Notes under the pieces: model-generated
Database searches by the model: none
Told to the model about the DNA's origin: nothing
What the model saw: the letters and a program-made list of their open reading frames with translations, nothing else
Made by a program: the position numbers and the translations under genes
In this document: positions 1-11,421 of the stretch, piece after piece
Position numbering within the stretch: the first letter of the stretch is position 1
How the letters are laid out: each line of letters opens with the position of its first letter
Source of the DNA: PALSA-1353 sp050012375
Lineage (GTDB): Bacteria; Planctomycetota; Phycisphaerae; Tepidisphaerales; Tepidisphaeraceae
Assembly: GCA_050012375.1 (NCBI GenBank)
Contig: JBEKHH010000001.1
Coordinates: 164,893 to 228,892, forward strand
Length of the DNA: 64,000 nucleotides
Reading direction: 5' to 3'

Positions 1-1138
1 CGGAATCCGCCACGATTCCGCCGCCAACCGGAATGTGAATTCGCCCATCCTTGGCGATCATCGTGCGGATGGCGACGTTGAATTGCATGTTTCCGAGCGC
101 GTCGAGATAGCCGATGGCCCCGCAATACGGGCCGCGGCGAACGGGTTCCAGCTCGTCGATGATCCGCATGGCCCGAATCTTCGGCGCGCCGGTCACGCTG
201 CCGCCGGGGAACATCGCCCGCAACAGATCGACGAAACCGACCTCGTCGCGCAATTTCCCTTCGACGGTGGCCACGCCGTGATAAACCGTCGGATGAGCCT
301 CGATCACGCGGCTCTGGGCAACGGCAACGCTACCGACGCGGCAAACCCGCCCCAGATCGTTTCGCTCCAGGTCCACGATCATATTCAATTCCGCCTGGTC
401 CTTGATCGAATCGCGCAGCTCGACATCCATCCCCGGCCGGGCCGGCCGCGTGCCCTTGATCGGGCGCGTGACAATCCGCCGATCGGGCGTGATGCGGAAA
501 AATAATTCCGGAGAGTTGGAGACAATCGCGAAATCTTCGTAGCCGAGATATGCCCCAAACGGCGCCGGCGATTGGCGGACAAGCCGCCGGTAAATCTCCG
601 CGGGATGGCACGTCAGCCCCGCCGAAAACCGCTGGGCGAGATTCACCTGAAAAACATCGCCCGCGGCAATGTAATTCATCACCCGTCCGACCGCGGCCTC
701 GTATTGCGCTCGCGTGAAATCCGACGACAGCCCAAGGCCGCCGATCCCGTAATCCGCCTCGGCCCCGCCGGGGCGGTCAGCGGTGGGGCGGCAGTACGTG
801 AAGACAAACAGCGGCAGGTTCAAATCGTTCGCCGCCTTCGACGGCAGCGTTTCAAACAGCCGGCCAAGATCGTAGCTCAGATACCCGATCCACCGTCCGT
901 CGCCCGGCCAGAATGTGCCGGACATCCAATGTAATGCCTCCAGCGGATCGCTCCATTGGCGAATAACACTCGCGCCCGCGCGAGCCGTGGCCCGCAGCGT
1001 TAGCGAATCGCAGCGGATCGTGCACACGGGGGTGAGAAACCCGGTGATCCAGGGATCTCTGGCCTCGGCGCGGTCGGGCGTGGAGGAAAGATTGATCCGC
1101 GCAATAAACAAGTCGGGATTGTAATAAGGAAGAAGCAC
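1..1138 (-). CDS. pabB: Aminodeoxychorismate synthase component I (PabB), 3' end outside the window
   Basis: Chorismate-binding enzyme that makes 4-amino-4-deoxychorismate for folate, working with a glutaminase subunit. The reading frame runs off the left edge, so the C-terminus is missing. Reading the minus strand gives the family core: RPIKGTRPAR, then IVDLERNDLGRVC, GGSVTGAPKIRAM and PYCGAIGYLD. The PIKGT lysine is typical of PabB, whereas the second copy of this family at 25 kb has PLAGT as in TrpE. The N-terminal part contains GDGRWIGYLSYDLGR, the usual tryptophan-pocket region. The start is unclear: a GTG at 1138 lies inside a palindromic repeat with no ribosome site, and a TTG at 1180 directly follows AAAGG. 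The gene lies just downstream of glnN, only a few bases after its TGA if the TTG is used, so the two may be cotranscribed. Confidence 0.85.
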   Translation of the reverse strand, partial: MLLPYYNPDLFIARINLSSTPDRAEARDPWITGFLTPVCTIRCDSLTLRATARAGASVIRQWSDPLEALHWMSGTFWPGDGRWIGYLSYDLGRLFETLPSKAANDLNLPLFVFTYCRPTADRPGGAEADYGIGGLGLSSDFTRAQYEAAVGRVMNYIAAGDVFQVNLAQRFSAGLTCHPAEIYRRLVRQSPAPFGAYLGYEDFAIVSNSPELFFRITPDRRIVTRPIKGTRPARPGMDVELRDSIKDQAELNMIVDLERNDLGRVCRVGSVAVAQSRVIEAHPTVYHGVATVEGKLRDEVGFVDLLRAMFPGGSVTGAPKIRAMRIIDELEPVRRGPYCGAIGYLDALGNMQFNVAIRTMIAKDGRIHIPVGGGIVADS

Positions 1139-1159
1139 CGGATGTACATCCGGTGCTTC
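1132..1159. repeat. 28-bp perfect palindrome with GGATGTACATCC core
   Basis: A perfect palindrome sits across the glnN-pabB junction. Its inner 24 bp recur exactly at 49,023-49,046 inside a membrane-TPR gene. A palindrome of the same design, with different arms, lies at 54,036-54,053. Confidence 0.85.
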
Positions 1160-1187
1160 AACCGCGATATTACGATTCAACCTTTGT

Positions 1188-3365
<2,178 letters not shown>

Positions 3366-3526
3366 TGCCGGACTCCTAGTTGTATGACGGTTGGTTCGAC
3401 CGCGGAGGACGCGGAATCATTACAAGTCGGGAGTCGATTGTCCAGTCACAAATTCAAAAACTTGAGTGTATATTTGATCGCGGCCGGAGGCCCGGAAAAA
3501 CCGCCCGTGCAAGATGGGTGCATAAC

Positions 3527-5791
3527 ATGAATTTGACATCCGACCAGGTCGCTCGCGTCTGTTCCCATGCTTCGGGCGTTGAAGCGGGCATCGTGCAAAC
3601 TTTCCTGGGCCGCCTGGAACCGGATTATCTGGGCGCCTTCGATCCCCCAACGATCGCCACGCATCTTCTGGCCCTGTTGAAACTGTCGGATGAGAAACCG
3701 GCGCAAATCCTTCTACAGCGCCTGCACCGGGGAGTCATCGAGTGCGTGGTATTGGCCTTTGACCATCCCTTTGAGTTTTCAAGCATCTGCGGGGTGATGG
3801 CGGGGACCGGCTTCAGCATTGAAAGCAGCGACGCATTCACGCTGCCGCGGGTGAAGTCTGCCGGCGCCCGAAGCCGCCGGCGCGATCCGCTGCCCCGCCG
3901 CCGCGATCCGATGAGCGACCCGGTCATCCTCGATCATTTTCTCGGAACACTGCTTGGCCCGCTGACGGATTTCGATAAATGGGCCGAGCTTTTCACGCCC
4001 GCGCTGCTCGAAGCGATGCGCCTGCTCGATCAGAAACAGGAAGAAATGGCCCAACGCGCCAAGCAACTGGTGAACGAGCGGGTGACGCGATGGCTCAAGG
4101 TCCGCCGTCAATCAAATCCGCACACGTCGCCGCCCCTTTCGCTCGATGTCGCGGTCGAGCAATTGCCCCGCTCCACGCGCCTGCGCCTGCGCGCTCCCGA
4201 CACCCCCGCATTCCTGTATGCCCTCAGCACGGCCTTGTCCCTGCACGAACTGCAAATCAACAAAACCCGCGCGCGAACCGCCGAGGGAAGCGCCGTCGAT
4301 GAAATCGACGTCGTGGACCGCAACGGCCAGCCCCTGTCCGATCCCGACGCCCTCCAGCAACTGCGGCGTTCGGTGCTGCTGACCTTGCAATTCGCCTATT
4401 TCCTCGACAAGTCCCCCGATCCTTTCACCGCCCTCCAGCGGTTCGATGAGTTGTCGCGCCAAATCGTTCAGATGCCGCGCGCGGGGCATTGGCTGGAAGT
4501 GCTCGGCAATCCGCTGACCATGACCGATCTGGCCAAGGTCCTGGGCGCCAGCAATTTTCTCTGGGAGGACTTCATTCGCTTCAAGGCCGATGCGCTGTTG
4601 CCCGTGCTTCAGCGGCGCGAGCGCGGCCAGGAGTTTTGCCCCGCCCTCGCGAGCCTGCCCCGGCGATTGGAAGAGGCATTGGCCGGCATCAAGGATTTCG
4701 AGCAGCAGCGAATTCACCTCAACGAGTTCAAGGATCGCGAATTGTTCCTGATCGATCTCGAACACATCCTGGCGGAAGAAAATCCCGATTCCGCGTTTCA
4801 GATTCTCTCTGAACGCCTGGTTTTTCTGGCGGAAAACCTGGTGGCGGCGGCGTCGCGGTTCGTGTACGTCGAACTCGTCCGCCTCTACGGCATGCCGCGC
4901 GACACCCGCGGCGACCCCGTCGGTTTCGCCGTCCTCGGCCTCGGGAAGCTGGGCGGCGTGGCCTTGGGATATGCCTCGGATATCGAGTTGCTGTTTCTCT
5001 TCGAATCAGATGGCGCCACGAGCGGCGGGACGCGCGGCTCGCTGGACAACGGCGAATTCTTCTCCATCCTCGCCCGCGAAACCGGCCACTCCATCCTCGC
5101 CAAGCGCGAAGGAATCTTCCAGGTTGACATGCGTCTCCGCCCCTTCGGAGCCAGCGGCCCGCTGGCCATCAGCAAACGCGACTTCGCCCAATATTACGGC
5201 CCCGAGGGACAATCCCACGAATTCGAGCGGCTGGCGCTGGTGCGATTGCGCTGGATCGCCGGCGATTCAAAGCTGGGATTCGAAATCGAGCGACTGCGCG
5301 ACAAACTGCTGTACGAAGGCCCGCCCCTCGATCCAAAACCAGTCTGGGAAATCTCGCGCAAGATGCGCCTTCAACACGCCAAGGCCGGGAAAATCAATTC
5401 CAAGCACAGCCCCGGCGCGCTGGGCGATCTCGAGCAAACCATTCAACTTCTGCAATTGACGCACGCCAAAGAAGCCCCGCAGCTTCGCACGCCCCGTCTC
5501 CACGAGGCCATGCATGCCTTGCGCCGCGCCGGCATCCTTTCCGCCGAGGAATTCGAGGACCTGCTCCTGGCCTATCAATTCCTGCGCCGGCTCATCAACG
5601 CCCAGCGCATGCTGCGCGGCTCGGCTCGCGACCTGTTCCTGCCCGAGAAAGATTCCGATGAATTGGTCCACCTCGCCCGCAGGATGCGATACGTCTCCGA
5701 CGACGACAGCGGCGCCACGATCCTGCGCGGATTCAAACGCCACACCGCCAACATCCAGCGATTCATCCGCGAGTGCTTCGGAATCAAATAA
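3527..5791 (+). CDS. GlnE-like glutamine-synthetase adenylyltransferase with an ACT domain
   Basis: Predicted 754 aa. The nucleotidyltransferase core of GlnE is clear: GLGKLGGVALGYASDIELL near residues 468-488, then FQVDMRLRPFG and EFERLALVRLR. The C-terminal helical domain (LINAQRMLRG through RFIRECFG) resembles the GlnE/GlnD helical domain. Canonical GlnE is about 950 aa with two catalytic halves; only one is seen here. Instead, residues about 220-300 (RLRLRAPDTPAFLYALSTAL, then a VDEIDVVD strand) look like an ACT domain, as found in GlnD uridylyltransferases. The ATG at 3527 is preferred because upstream in-frame sequence has no family character. It lies between glnN and glnA, which suggests nitrogen control of the nearby GSI enzymes, both of which keep the target tyrosine. 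Whether it adds or removes AMP, or senses an amino acid, is inference. Confidence 0.8.
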   Translation: MNLTSDQVARVCSHASGVEAGIVQTFLGRLEPDYLGAFDPPTIATHLLALLKLSDEKPAQILLQRLHRGVIECVVLAFDHPFEFSSICGVMAGTGFSIESSDAFTLPRVKSAGARSRRRDPLPRRRDPMSDPVILDHFLGTLLGPLTDFDKWAELFTPALLEAMRLLDQKQEEMAQRAKQLVNERVTRWLKVRRQSNPHTSPPLSLDVAVEQLPRSTRLRLRAPDTPAFLYALSTALSLHELQINKTRARTAEGSAVDEIDVVDRNGQPLSDPDALQQLRRSVLLTLQFAYFLDKSPDPFTALQRFDELSRQIVQMPRAGHWLEVLGNPLTMTDLAKVLGASNFLWEDFIRFKADALLPVLQRRERGQEFCPALASLPRRLEEALAGIKDFEQQRIHLNEFKDRELFLIDLEHILAEENPDSAFQILSERLVFLAENLVAAASRFVYVELVRLYGMPRDTRGDPVGFAVLGLGKLGGVALGYASDIELLFLFESDGATSGGTRGSLDNGEFFSILARETGHSILAKREGIFQVDMRLRPFGASGPLAISKRDFAQYYGPEGQSHEFERLALVRLRWIAGDSKLGFEIERLRDKLLYEGPPLDPKPVWEISRKMRLQHAKAGKINSKHSPGALGDLEQTIQLLQLTHAKEAPQLRTPRLHEAMHALRRAGILSAEEFEDLLLAYQFLRRLINAQRMLRGSARDLFLPEKDSDELVHLARRMRYVSDDDSGATILRGFKRHTANIQRFIRECFGIK

Positions 5792-5794
5792 AAA

Positions 5795-5820
5795 AGCCCC
5801 CGGAAGGCCATCCGGGGGCT
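5795..5820 (-). terminator. Rho-independent terminator of glnA
   Basis: A perfect 10-bp stem with a 6-base loop lies between the convergent glnE-like gene and glnA. Read on the minus strand the stem is followed by TTTTTT, so it serves glnA. On the plus strand no T-run follows. Confidence 0.85.
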
Positions 5821-5834
5821 GGGAAATCGCCGCA

Positions 5835-7268
5835 TCAAATGTCGTAATACATCGCGAACTCATAGGGATGCGGCCGCAGCCGCAGCGCGTCGACTTCGTT
5901 GATCGTTTTGTATTCGATCCACGTGTCTATCACGTCGGAAGTGAACACGTCCCCTTTGAGCAGGAAGGCGTGGTCCTTCCGCAGCGCCGCCAGCGACTCC
6001 GCCAAAGAGCCAGGCGTCTGGGCCACTTCCTTGGCTTCCTCGGGCTCCAGGTCGTAAATATTCACGTCCAGGGGCTTGCCCGGATCGATCTTGTTCTGGA
6101 TCCCGTCGATGCCCGCCATCAGCATCGCCGAAAACGTGAGGTAGGGATTGCAGCTTGGATCGGGACAGCGGAATTCCAGCCGCTTGGTCTTGGGGTTGGT
6201 CGAATACATGGGGATGCGGATGGCGGCGGAGCGGTTGCGCTGGCTGAGGGCGAGGTTGACCGGGGCCTCGTAGCCGGGGACCAGGCGCTTGTAGCTGTTG
6301 GTGGTCGGCGCCGCGAACGCCAGGATCGCCGCCGCGTGCTTGATGAGTCCACCCGCCGCGTGCAACGCCATCTCGCTCAATCCCGCGTATCCCTTGCCGG
6401 CGAACAGCGGCTTGTCGCCCTTCCACAAGCTGAAGTGCGTGTGCATCCCGGAGCCGTTGTCCTGAAACAGCGGCTTGGGCATGAAACACGCCGTCTTGCC
6501 GTAACGCCGCGCCACCATCTTGATGATGTACTTGTACAGCGTCACCTTGTCGGCCATCTGAATCAGCGGCGAAAACCTCATGTCGATCTCGCACTGCCCG
6601 CCGGTGGCCACTTCGTGGTGCTGGGCCTCGATCTCGATGCCGCATTCCTCCATGAGCAGCATGCATTCGGTGCGGATGTCCTGAAGCGAATCGCTCGGCG
6701 GGATCGGGAAATATCCTTCCTTGTACCGCAGCTTGTTCCCCAGGTTTGGCCGGTCGCCGTCACATTCCCGCCCGGAATTCCAAATGCCCTCCGCCGAGTC
6801 GATGTGGTAGTACCCTTCGTGCTGGTTTTGGTCATAACGGATCGAGTCGAAGATGAAGAACTCCAATTCCGGGCCCATAAAGGCCGTGTCCGCCAGTCCC
6901 AGACCTTGCAGGTACTTCACAGCCTTGCGGGCGATATTGCGTGGATCACGCGTGTAATCCTCCTTGGTCACGGGGTCGAGAATATTGCAGATCATCACAA
7001 GCGTCGGCTCCTTGGCGAACGGATCGACAAAGGCCGTTTCCGCCACGGGAACCACGAGCATGTCCGATTCGTTGATCGCCTGCCAGCCGCGGATCGACGA
7101 ACCGTCGAATCCCAAGCCGTCCTTGAAGGTGTCTTGTTCGATGCAATGCACCGGCACGGTGAAGTGCTGTTGCATGCCGGGGAAATCCATGAACCGCAGG
7201 TCCACCGCCTTGATCTTCTTGTCCTTGATAAGTTTCAAAACGTCCGCAGGAGTTTTAGCCGCATTCAC
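5835..7268 (-). CDS. glnA: Glutamine synthetase type I
   Basis: Type I glutamine synthetase, 477 aa, close to the usual 470. Motifs: FDGSSIRGWQ, GPELEFFIFD, NGSGMHTHFSLWKG, KRLVPGYEAPVNL and RNRSAAIRIP. The adenylylation loop is present as VNIYDLEPEEA with the tyrosine near residue 404, so the adjacent GlnE-like enzyme could modify it. The start codon is GTG, with GAGAGG five bases upstream. A 438-bp space before the divergent glycosyltransferase gene contains a dispersed repeat. A second GSI gene lies at 13.9 kb; the two differ clearly in sequence and so are not a recent copy. Confidence 0.95.
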   Translation of the reverse strand: MNAAKTPADVLKLIKDKKIKAVDLRFMDFPGMQQHFTVPVHCIEQDTFKDGLGFDGSSIRGWQAINESDMLVVPVAETAFVDPFAKEPTLVMICNILDPVTKEDYTRDPRNIARKAVKYLQGLGLADTAFMGPELEFFIFDSIRYDQNQHEGYYHIDSAEGIWNSGRECDGDRPNLGNKLRYKEGYFPIPPSDSLQDIRTECMLLMEECGIEIEAQHHEVATGGQCEIDMRFSPLIQMADKVTLYKYIIKMVARRYGKTACFMPKPLFQDNGSGMHTHFSLWKGDKPLFAGKGYAGLSEMALHAAGGLIKHAAAILAFAAPTTNSYKRLVPGYEAPVNLALSQRNRSAAIRIPMYSTNPKTKRLEFRCPDPSCNPYLTFSAMLMAGIDGIQNKIDPGKPLDVNIYDLEPEEAKEVAQTPGSLAESLAALRKDHAFLLKGDVFTSDVIDTWIEYKTINEVDALRLRPHPYEFAMYYDI

Positions 7269-7706
7269 AGGTACCTCTCTTTATTTGGTTAAGGGTTGGT
7301 ATCGACCGCCATTTATCAGCAAAATTGGCGGCAAGTCAACTGGCCCGGCCAATCTGAACAGCCGCGGCCAAACGACAGTTTCAACGCCCGTAGCCGATCG
7401 TCAGGAGACGCACGAATCTCCAACTCCCCTGTGGCGTTCAGCCGCGACCCATAGGGGAGCGAGTCTTTTGACACTCGAGAATCGCGGACGCCCATTGAGA
7501 ACCCGTCGCCAAGAGGACGAGGCTCTCTCCACCTCAAACAGATGATCTGTCAGCAGTTAACGCGGATTCCAGCCGTGCCATGTCCGCCACCGTTCAGCCG
7601 CGCCGCTCGCCGGTTCGTCGAGATCGTCGCAAATACTGGACAACGATAAGATACCATTAGCTTTTCGTTAAGAATGAGCATATCTATTCCGATTGGCTAA
7701 CGGGAT
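7269..7706. other. 438-bp intergenic region between glnA and the glycosyltransferase gene
   Basis: No gene is seen. The region must hold the glnA promoter on the minus strand. It contains one copy of the ~80-bp dispersed repeat (see 7409-7486). Confidence 0.6.
7409..7486 (-). repeat. Dispersed ~80-bp repeat with inverted ends, copy A
   Basis: Read on the minus strand it starts CGCGATTCTCGA, has the core GGGTCGCGGCTGAAC and ends near GATTCGTGCG. It aligns over its full length with 32,881-32,960 and in its right half with 16,226-16,280. Boundaries are approximate to a few bases. Confidence 0.7.
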
Positions 7707-10109
7707 TTGTGCGTTTTGGTGCAAGACATACGACAAAACGGTCTCGCCGGGGACGAATATCTCACCTACCACTTCCGAGGGAAGTTCGCGCTCGCGTTTC
7801 CTGTTGTCGACCGGCGGATGCGTCTGGCGGCTCTCCGCAGATTTCCCTTTTACAGTTTCAAACGTCGCGCTTTCCGTCGGACGCTTCAAATCGCGATATT
7901 CCTGAATCTCGATTCTCTTTTCTCCCGTCGTTCCAGAATTCCCCATCCGCTGCTAAAAGCCCTGGACTTTCCCGCCTGGTTGGATCGCGTGAAGCAACAG
8001 TTGCAGCGGTCCGATCTTTTCCCGGTGGTTCATGCCCCCGTTCAAGCAAAGCGGCATCGTTTGTACGTGCATCTGCTGGATAAAGATGGCGAGCCGATCG
8101 CCTTCACCAAGCTCGCGCTCGATGACCTCAGCAACGTCCAACTGTTGCACGAGCTGAATATGGTGTCGCTATTCAACGCCAATCCTCCGGAACATTTCCG
8201 GGTGCCGACCCTTCTTTGCCAGGGTCTATTCCAGGGGCATCGGTATATCGTTCTTGAACCCCTGCCCGTCGGCGCTTCCGTCGCTTCCATGAGCTGGGAA
8301 ATGCTCCGCGGTTATCTTCAGGACCTCTCCGGCATGGAGGCGCGGGTCCTGGACGTCAACGAGATGTGCGCGACCGCGTGGTGGCAAGGCTTCAACGAAA
8401 TCGCCAGCCAGCTTTCGCCCCAGTTTATCGAGGAACTCCGAAGTCTGATCGGCGACTCTCTGCCGGTCGGACACGTTCACGGCGATCCCGGCGTCAACAA
8501 CCTCGTCCGCGTCGCCGGCAAACTCTGGATCATCGACTGGGAGGGAAGCAGCGATGTCGGCCCTCGTCGAACCGACGAAATCGCTCATTATCTTACATCA
8601 AACCAACGACGGATCCTTCATCATCCAAGGCTTGCCATTTCTCCTTTCACAAATGTTTTTATGGCTCGCGCGTCCAGGGAGGATCGGCGGGACGTGATGG
8701 CGGCGCTGGCGTACCTCGCCGCCTCCCGGCTCGATGCCGCCTGGCAGATTATTCGACATTGGGATGAGATCAGCAAGGTCCGTTATGCCCCACGCGACGC
8801 CAGCCTTCAACTGACCCTTTCCAGCAAAGCCGCGGTCAATCTGGCGATCATTTCCGACGAGCCGACCCCACAACGCGCGCCTCTCCTCGATCGCATCGCC
8901 CGCGAACTGACCGAGTGCACCGTCCATAATATATTCACCCACAGCATCTCGAATCCGGCCATGCCCTGGGAAATGGGAGTCCCGACCCATCTCAATCCCG
9001 TCTTTTTTCCCGCCGTCCATCTCCCTCCCAAGGGCCATATCAGCTGGCGGTCGTTGCCCCTGTTCAGGAAAATCCGCGATTACTTGATCGAGAACGACGT
9101 GCGCCTGATTATTCTCAACGGGTGCGGCGACCTCGCCCACCTCCTGCTCATTCGCTGGGCGCGCAAGCGCGGCGTCTACGTTCTGCTGACCGGTGAAAAC
9201 AATGTCTTCTGCGCCGCCCGCGGGCCGTGGCTCGGCCAACGGGCCAAGCGATACTATTACAAGTGGGTCTTGGGGGCCGTCGCCGGCGTGATGCCCATGG
9301 GGACTTGCGGCCAGGCGTATTATCGCACGTTCCGCGATCACGATCTCCCGGAATTTCTTTTTCCCTACGAGCCCGACTATGCCGCCCTGCGTAAGGTCGA
9401 TCGCGCCCGCGCCAGGGAATTTCTCGTAACACGCGGGCTCGATCCGGGGCGCATACGCTTCCTCTTCTGCGGGCGACTGACGCCTTCGGCACGCGTCGAC
9501 GTGCTGATCGATGCTTTCATCTCCGTCGCCGTCGCCCTGCCCGACTGGGACCTGGTCATCGCCGGCGATGGGGAGCTGCGCCGCGGTTTGCAGGCGCGTG
9601 TTCCCACGGCGTTTGCCTCGCGGATTCGCTTCATCGGCTACGTGAATCGGGACAGAATGCCCTGGTGCTACCAGGCGTGCGACGTTCTGGTCGATCCCAG
9701 CGACGATGAACCATGGGGGATCGAGATCAATGAAGCGGTCGCCTGCGGGCTGGCCGTGATCGCATCGTCGGTCATCGGGTCCGCCGTCGAATTGGTTCGC
9801 CATCACGATAACGGGCTGCTGGTTTCCCCGCGCAGCGTGTCCGCCCTGGCCCAGGCCATGCGGGAAGTCGCGCAGGGCGATACCCTCCGCCGCATGCGGA
9901 GGGCCTCCGCCAGCGCACTGCGAACCTGGCTCAATGTCGGCGATCCTTTGAACGGCGTGCGCAAAGCGCTGAATCACTTTAATCTTCTCTCGTATCAGGA
10001 AACGGCCCCGAGAAACGCTCCGGCACTTTTTGAAGTTAGCGACGAACCCCTCGAGAATTCCGCGGCATCTTCGATGCCGACCTCCGGAGCGCGGTCGTCT
10101 TCATTTTAG
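7707..10109 (+). CDS. Fusion of an aminoglycoside-phosphotransferase-fold kinase and a GT4 glycosyltransferase
   Basis: Up to 800 aa. The first ~330 residues resemble the APH/choline-kinase fold: the catalytic loop GHVHGDPGVNNL is followed by the metal-binding strand LWIIDWEGSSD. From about residue 420 onward the protein is a GT-B glycosyltransferase of family 4 type: FLFCGRLTPSARVDVLIDAF, LVIAGDGELRRGL, RIRFIGYV and PSDDEPWGIEINEAVACGL, with the donor-binding glutamates. The likely role is phosphorylation and glycosylation of a surface glycan or lipid precursor; the substrate cannot be read. The GTG at 7707 gives the longest frame, but the ATG at 7818 (MRLAALRRFPF) is a credible alternative. 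Its 3' end overlaps the convergent methyltransferase gene by 9 bases. Confidence 0.75.
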   Translation: MCVLVQDIRQNGLAGDEYLTYHFRGKFALAFPVVDRRMRLAALRRFPFYSFKRRAFRRTLQIAIFLNLDSLFSRRSRIPHPLLKALDFPAWLDRVKQQLQRSDLFPVVHAPVQAKRHRLYVHLLDKDGEPIAFTKLALDDLSNVQLLHELNMVSLFNANPPEHFRVPTLLCQGLFQGHRYIVLEPLPVGASVASMSWEMLRGYLQDLSGMEARVLDVNEMCATAWWQGFNEIASQLSPQFIEELRSLIGDSLPVGHVHGDPGVNNLVRVAGKLWIIDWEGSSDVGPRRTDEIAHYLTSNQRRILHHPRLAISPFTNVFMARASREDRRDVMAALAYLAASRLDAAWQIIRHWDEISKVRYAPRDASLQLTLSSKAAVNLAIISDEPTPQRAPLLDRIARELTECTVHNIFTHSISNPAMPWEMGVPTHLNPVFFPAVHLPPKGHISWRSLPLFRKIRDYLIENDVRLIILNGCGDLAHLLLIRWARKRGVYVLLTGENNVFCAARGPWLGQRAKRYYYKWVLGAVAGVMPMGTCGQAYYRTFRDHDLPEFLFPYEPDYAALRKVDRARAREFLVTRGLDPGRIRFLFCGRLTPSARVDVLIDAFISVAVALPDWDLVIAGDGELRRGLQARVPTAFASRIRFIGYVNRDRMPWCYQACDVLVDPSDDEPWGIEINEAVACGLAVIASSVIGSAVELVRHHDNGLLVSPRSVSALAQAMREVAQGDTLRRMRRASASALRTWLNVGDPLNGVRKALNHFNLLSYQETAPRNAPALFEVSDEPLENSAASSMPTSGARSSSF

Positions 10110-10853
10110 ACTTGCAACGTACAATTGATTGACGCACAGCGGCCCCAGCAGCGGTGATTTTGCCGCCCGCTGTTCCCACCGCAGCGTTCTTGCAAACCCT
10201 GCCAAGCGAATCGCCTTGGGGCTGAAAAACCCGCTGGGAAGCACGCGATTCAGCCGCAGACCCGCCGCCTCAAGCATCGGCCGCAACTGCCCGGTGGTCA
10301 GATAATTCCCGATCGTGCTGCGCCCTTTCCCCATCCGCTTCAGCCGGTGATACGGCCACAAAAGCAATTTGTGACTCCACAAATTGCCGTGGTTATTGAA
10401 GACCAGCAAACTCCGTCCGTCCCGCAGCCGGGCCGCCAGCGCCTTCATCGCCACCAGCCGCAGCGAAGGGTCGGCATTCAGAAAAAATCGAAACGCCGTG
10501 ATCAGGTCGTACTTTCCTTCGACCGGCGCATCGGCCGAGAGGATGTCGGCGCAAATGATTTTCGCCCGTTTCACCTTTTTGGCGGCGATGTCGCACATGG
10601 CCTGCGAGATCTCAATTCCCGTGGCGGCATCCACCTGATCCTCGATGAAAGCGGTGATTCTTCCCGTCCCGGAAGCGAAATCCATCGCTTCAATACGCGG
10701 CTTGACCGATCGCAAATCCGCAACAATCGCGCGAAGCTGATCCCGTTCGATATGCCACAACAGATCGGCATACGTGCCGGCGGCATACTCGCCGGTCTCA
10801 TATTTCCGAGCGGAATCGCTTTCCTGGAAATGTGTGGAATAGCTTTCGGCCAT
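10101..10853 (-). CDS. Class I SAM-dependent methyltransferase
   Basis: About 250 aa from the ATG at 10,853. Motif I is AMDFASGTGRIT followed by an acidic position (ATGIEIS), and the later region DLITAFRFFLNADP matches the post-I/motif IV part of small-molecule methyltransferases. The open frame continues upstream to 11,264, but that extension is low-complexity and repeat-derived, so the internal ATG (MAESYSTHFQES) is chosen. The gene is convergent with the GT4 fusion gene, hinting at a shared glycan or lipid modification role. The substrate is unknown. Confidence 0.75.
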   Translation of the reverse strand: MAESYSTHFQESDSARKYETGEYAAGTYADLLWHIERDQLRAIVADLRSVKPRIEAMDFASGTGRITAFIEDQVDAATGIEISQAMCDIAAKKVKRAKIICADILSADAPVEGKYDLITAFRFFLNADPSLRLVAMKALAARLRDGRSLLVFNNHGNLWSHKLLLWPYHRLKRMGKGRSTIGNYLTTGQLRPMLEAAGLRLNRVLPSGFFSPKAIRLAGFARTLRWEQRAAKSPLLGPLCVNQLYVASLK

Positions 10854-11372
10854 AGGCTTCTGCTCAACGTCTTGCCGGTGTCCGAGGGGAGGCCACTTGG
10901 GGGGATGGTGCAGGCCCAAGGACCAGGCGATCCGTTGCGTCCCATGATCGCTGCCCAACGGGCTGGCGGCAAGTTCGCGGGCCAGAGCTCTGCCGAGATT
11001 CGGAGTGAAGAAAATGTCCCACTCGAACCCAAAATGTCCCACAGGGGGGGAGGGGGGCGCTTCGCGAGAGAGTAGATAAGTTGAAAGTAGAGCAGTAGAT
11101 AAGACGCAAAAGTCCAATCCCGTGTCGGAAAGGGTGGGACATTTTTCGGAAAATTGTTTTTTCATGGAAATCGGCGGACATGGCGGTGTCTCCCTGGCAG
11201 CGCGAGTCAAATCGAGCCCGCGTGCGGAATCGGGTGCGATGTTGTCCGTTACGCTTGCGAACATTTACCTAACTTGTGTCAGCTTTGCAAGGGAAAAGCT
11301 GTGGGAATATGTCAACGGATATCGCGGGTGCGTTTCGCAAAAAGCGCCCGGGATCCGGCATTGGCATCAAGC
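10854..11372. other. Non-coding stretch with repeated GTGGGACATTTT words
   Basis: About 500 bp without a convincing gene. The minus strand carries GTGGGACATTTT twice, 18 bases apart (near 11,012-11,041), next to a run of seven G on the plus strand. A third copy, in plus orientation, lies near 11,136-11,147. The long open frame on the minus strand reads as low-complexity translation and shows no family features. Confidence 0.5.
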
Positions 11373-11401
11373 TTGACTCCCTAAGCCTTTTATAATATGA
11401 T
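11373..11401 (+). promoter_or_regulatory. Sigma-70-type promoter of the 11.4-13.8 kb cassette
   Basis: TTGACT at 11,373-11,378 and TATGAT at 11,396-11,401 with a 17-bp spacer. Transcription would begin roughly 15 bases before the ATG of the 112-aa gene, so the leader is very short. This is a near-consensus promoter in an otherwise GC-rich genome. Confidence 0.65.
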
Positions 11402-11421
11402 ACTACGGGTGATATCACTCG

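Noticed and set aside
10854..11264. N-terminal extension of the methyltransferase frame
   Set aside because: The extension is low-complexity, holds the GTGGGACATTTT words, and the conserved protein starts at the internal ATG.
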